Part shown: positions 6,024 to 6,550 of the stretch, piece by piece | How positions within the stretch are numbered: the first letter of the stretch is position 1 | How the letters are laid out: each line of letters starts with the position of its first letter | Origin: Beijerinckiaceae bacterium | Lineage (GTDB): Bacteria > Pseudomonadota > Alphaproteobacteria > Rhizobiales > Beijerinckiaceae | DNA: 6,550 nucleotides | NCBI GenBank assembly: GCA_947458675.1 | Contig: CANHAW010000129.1 | Coordinates: 1-6,550 of the forward strand | Reading direction: 5' to 3' | The notes under the pieces: model-generated | What the model saw: only the letters and a program-made list of their open reading frames with translations | The model's database searches: none | What the model was told of the DNA's origin: nothing | Made by a program: the position numbers and the translations under genes

Positions 6024-6550
6024 ATGGCCGAACCCGCCTCCATGCCTGAAGAGCCGACTTATGGCGCCGAATCCATCAAGGTTTTGCGTGGCCTCGATGC
6101 GGTGCGCAAGCGTCCGGGAATGTATATCGGCGACACGGATGACGGCTCTGGTCTGCATCACATGGTCTATGAGGTCGTCGACAATGCGATCGACGAGGCG
6201 CTGGCGGGTCACGCAACGCTGGTGACTGTGACGCTGAATGCCGACGGCTCCTGCACTGTGACGGATAATGGTCGAGGCATTCCGACAGACATTCATCCGG
6301 AAGAGGGTGTTTCGGCTGCCGAAGTCATCATGACCCAGCTGCATGCCGGCGGAAAATTCGATCAGAATTCCTACAAGGTCTCGGGCGGCCTTCACGGCGT
6401 GGGCGTCTCCGTCGTCAATGCGCTTTCAACAGTGCTGAAATTGCGCGTCTGGCGTAATGGCAAAGAGCATTTCATCGAGTTTAGCCATGGCGACGCGATT
6501 GCGCCGCTGATTGTCACGGGCGATGCTCCGCTGGAGAATGGTGCGCCCAA
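6024..6550 (+). CDS. gyrB: DNA gyrase subunit B (N-terminal ATPase part, truncated by window edge)
   Basis: GyrB is the ATPase subunit of the A2B2 type II topoisomerase that introduces negative supercoils. The first 175 codons are present, covering much of the GHKL ATPase domain. Signatures are [16 protein letters not shown] (23-38), [15 protein letters not shown] (49-63) with the likely catalytic Glu50 and Mg-binding Asn54, TDNGRGIP (80-87) with adenine-contacting Asp81, and the ATP-lid/G-box stretch QLHAGGKFD and [16 protein letters not shown] (105-135). The ATG at 6024 yields a short acidic leader of about 12 residues before the conserved YGAESIKVL, as is common in alphaproteobacterial GyrB. 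A 176-nt gap with terminator-like hairpins separates it from recQ, so it probably has its own promoter. The transducer, toprim and C-terminal regions lie outside the window. Confidence 0.98.
   Translation, partial: MAEPASMPEEPTYGAESIKVLRGLDAVRKRPGMYIGDTDDGSGLHHMVYEVVDNAIDEALAGHATLVTVTLNADGSCTVTDNGRGIPTDIHPEEGVSAAEVIMTQLHAGGKFDQNSYKVSGGLHGVGVSVVNALSTVLKLRVWRNGKEHFIEFSHGDAIAPLIVTGDAPLENGAP

Noticed and set aside
5928..6395. Minus-strand open frame opposite the start of gyrB
   Set aside because: It is a shadow of the conserved gyrase ATPase domain, and it would read straight through the minus-oriented terminator hairpin.

Overview
The window reads as core chromosome of an alphaproteobacterium, most likely Hyphomicrobiales (Rhizobiales). 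The basis is protein character (for example the DnaN N-terminus MKVTLERAALLKSLGHVHRV and the GyrB start with a short acidic leader before [20 protein letters not shown]), GC-rich coding DNA with GC-rich third positions, and a CtrA-type TTAA-N7-TTAA site. A Beijerinckiaceae-like methylotroph or relative would fit, but that family-level guess is weak. I see no mobile element, CRISPR array, tRNA, rRNA, phage or defence gene.

Layout. (1) The left fifth, on the minus strand, is the 5' part (473 codons) of a bifunctional class A penicillin-binding protein, cut off by the window start just after its SxN motif. (2) A 252-nt divergent intergenic region follows. It holds the only three TTAA tetramers I can find in the window, two of them forming a CtrA-type site, and then a set of alternative hairpins. 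(3) On the plus strand come dnaN (sliding clamp), recF and recQ, closely spaced (54 nt and 18 nt) and probably cotranscribed. (4) A 176-nt intergenic region carries a candidate promoter and two terminator-like hairpins. The stronger hairpin has its T-tract on the minus strand. (5) The first 175 codons of gyrB run off the right edge.

How the genes work together. DnaN tethers replicative polymerase, RecF loads RecA at gaps through RecOR, RecQ unwinds DNA for the RecF pathway, and GyrB powers negative supercoiling. This is the ancestral dnaN-recF-gyrB replication/repair cluster with two departures: dnaA is not directly upstream of dnaN (a divergent cell-wall synthase is there instead), and recQ sits between recF and gyrB. 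All genes look intact, apart from the two cut by the window edges.

I found no convincing new multi-gene system. The items worth a second look are regulatory: the CtrA-type site, a 14-nt motif shared (13/14) by the dnaN and gyrB upstream regions, competing hairpins in both upstream regions, a hairpin around the dnaN stop codon, and a minus-strand-oriented terminator upstream of gyrB.
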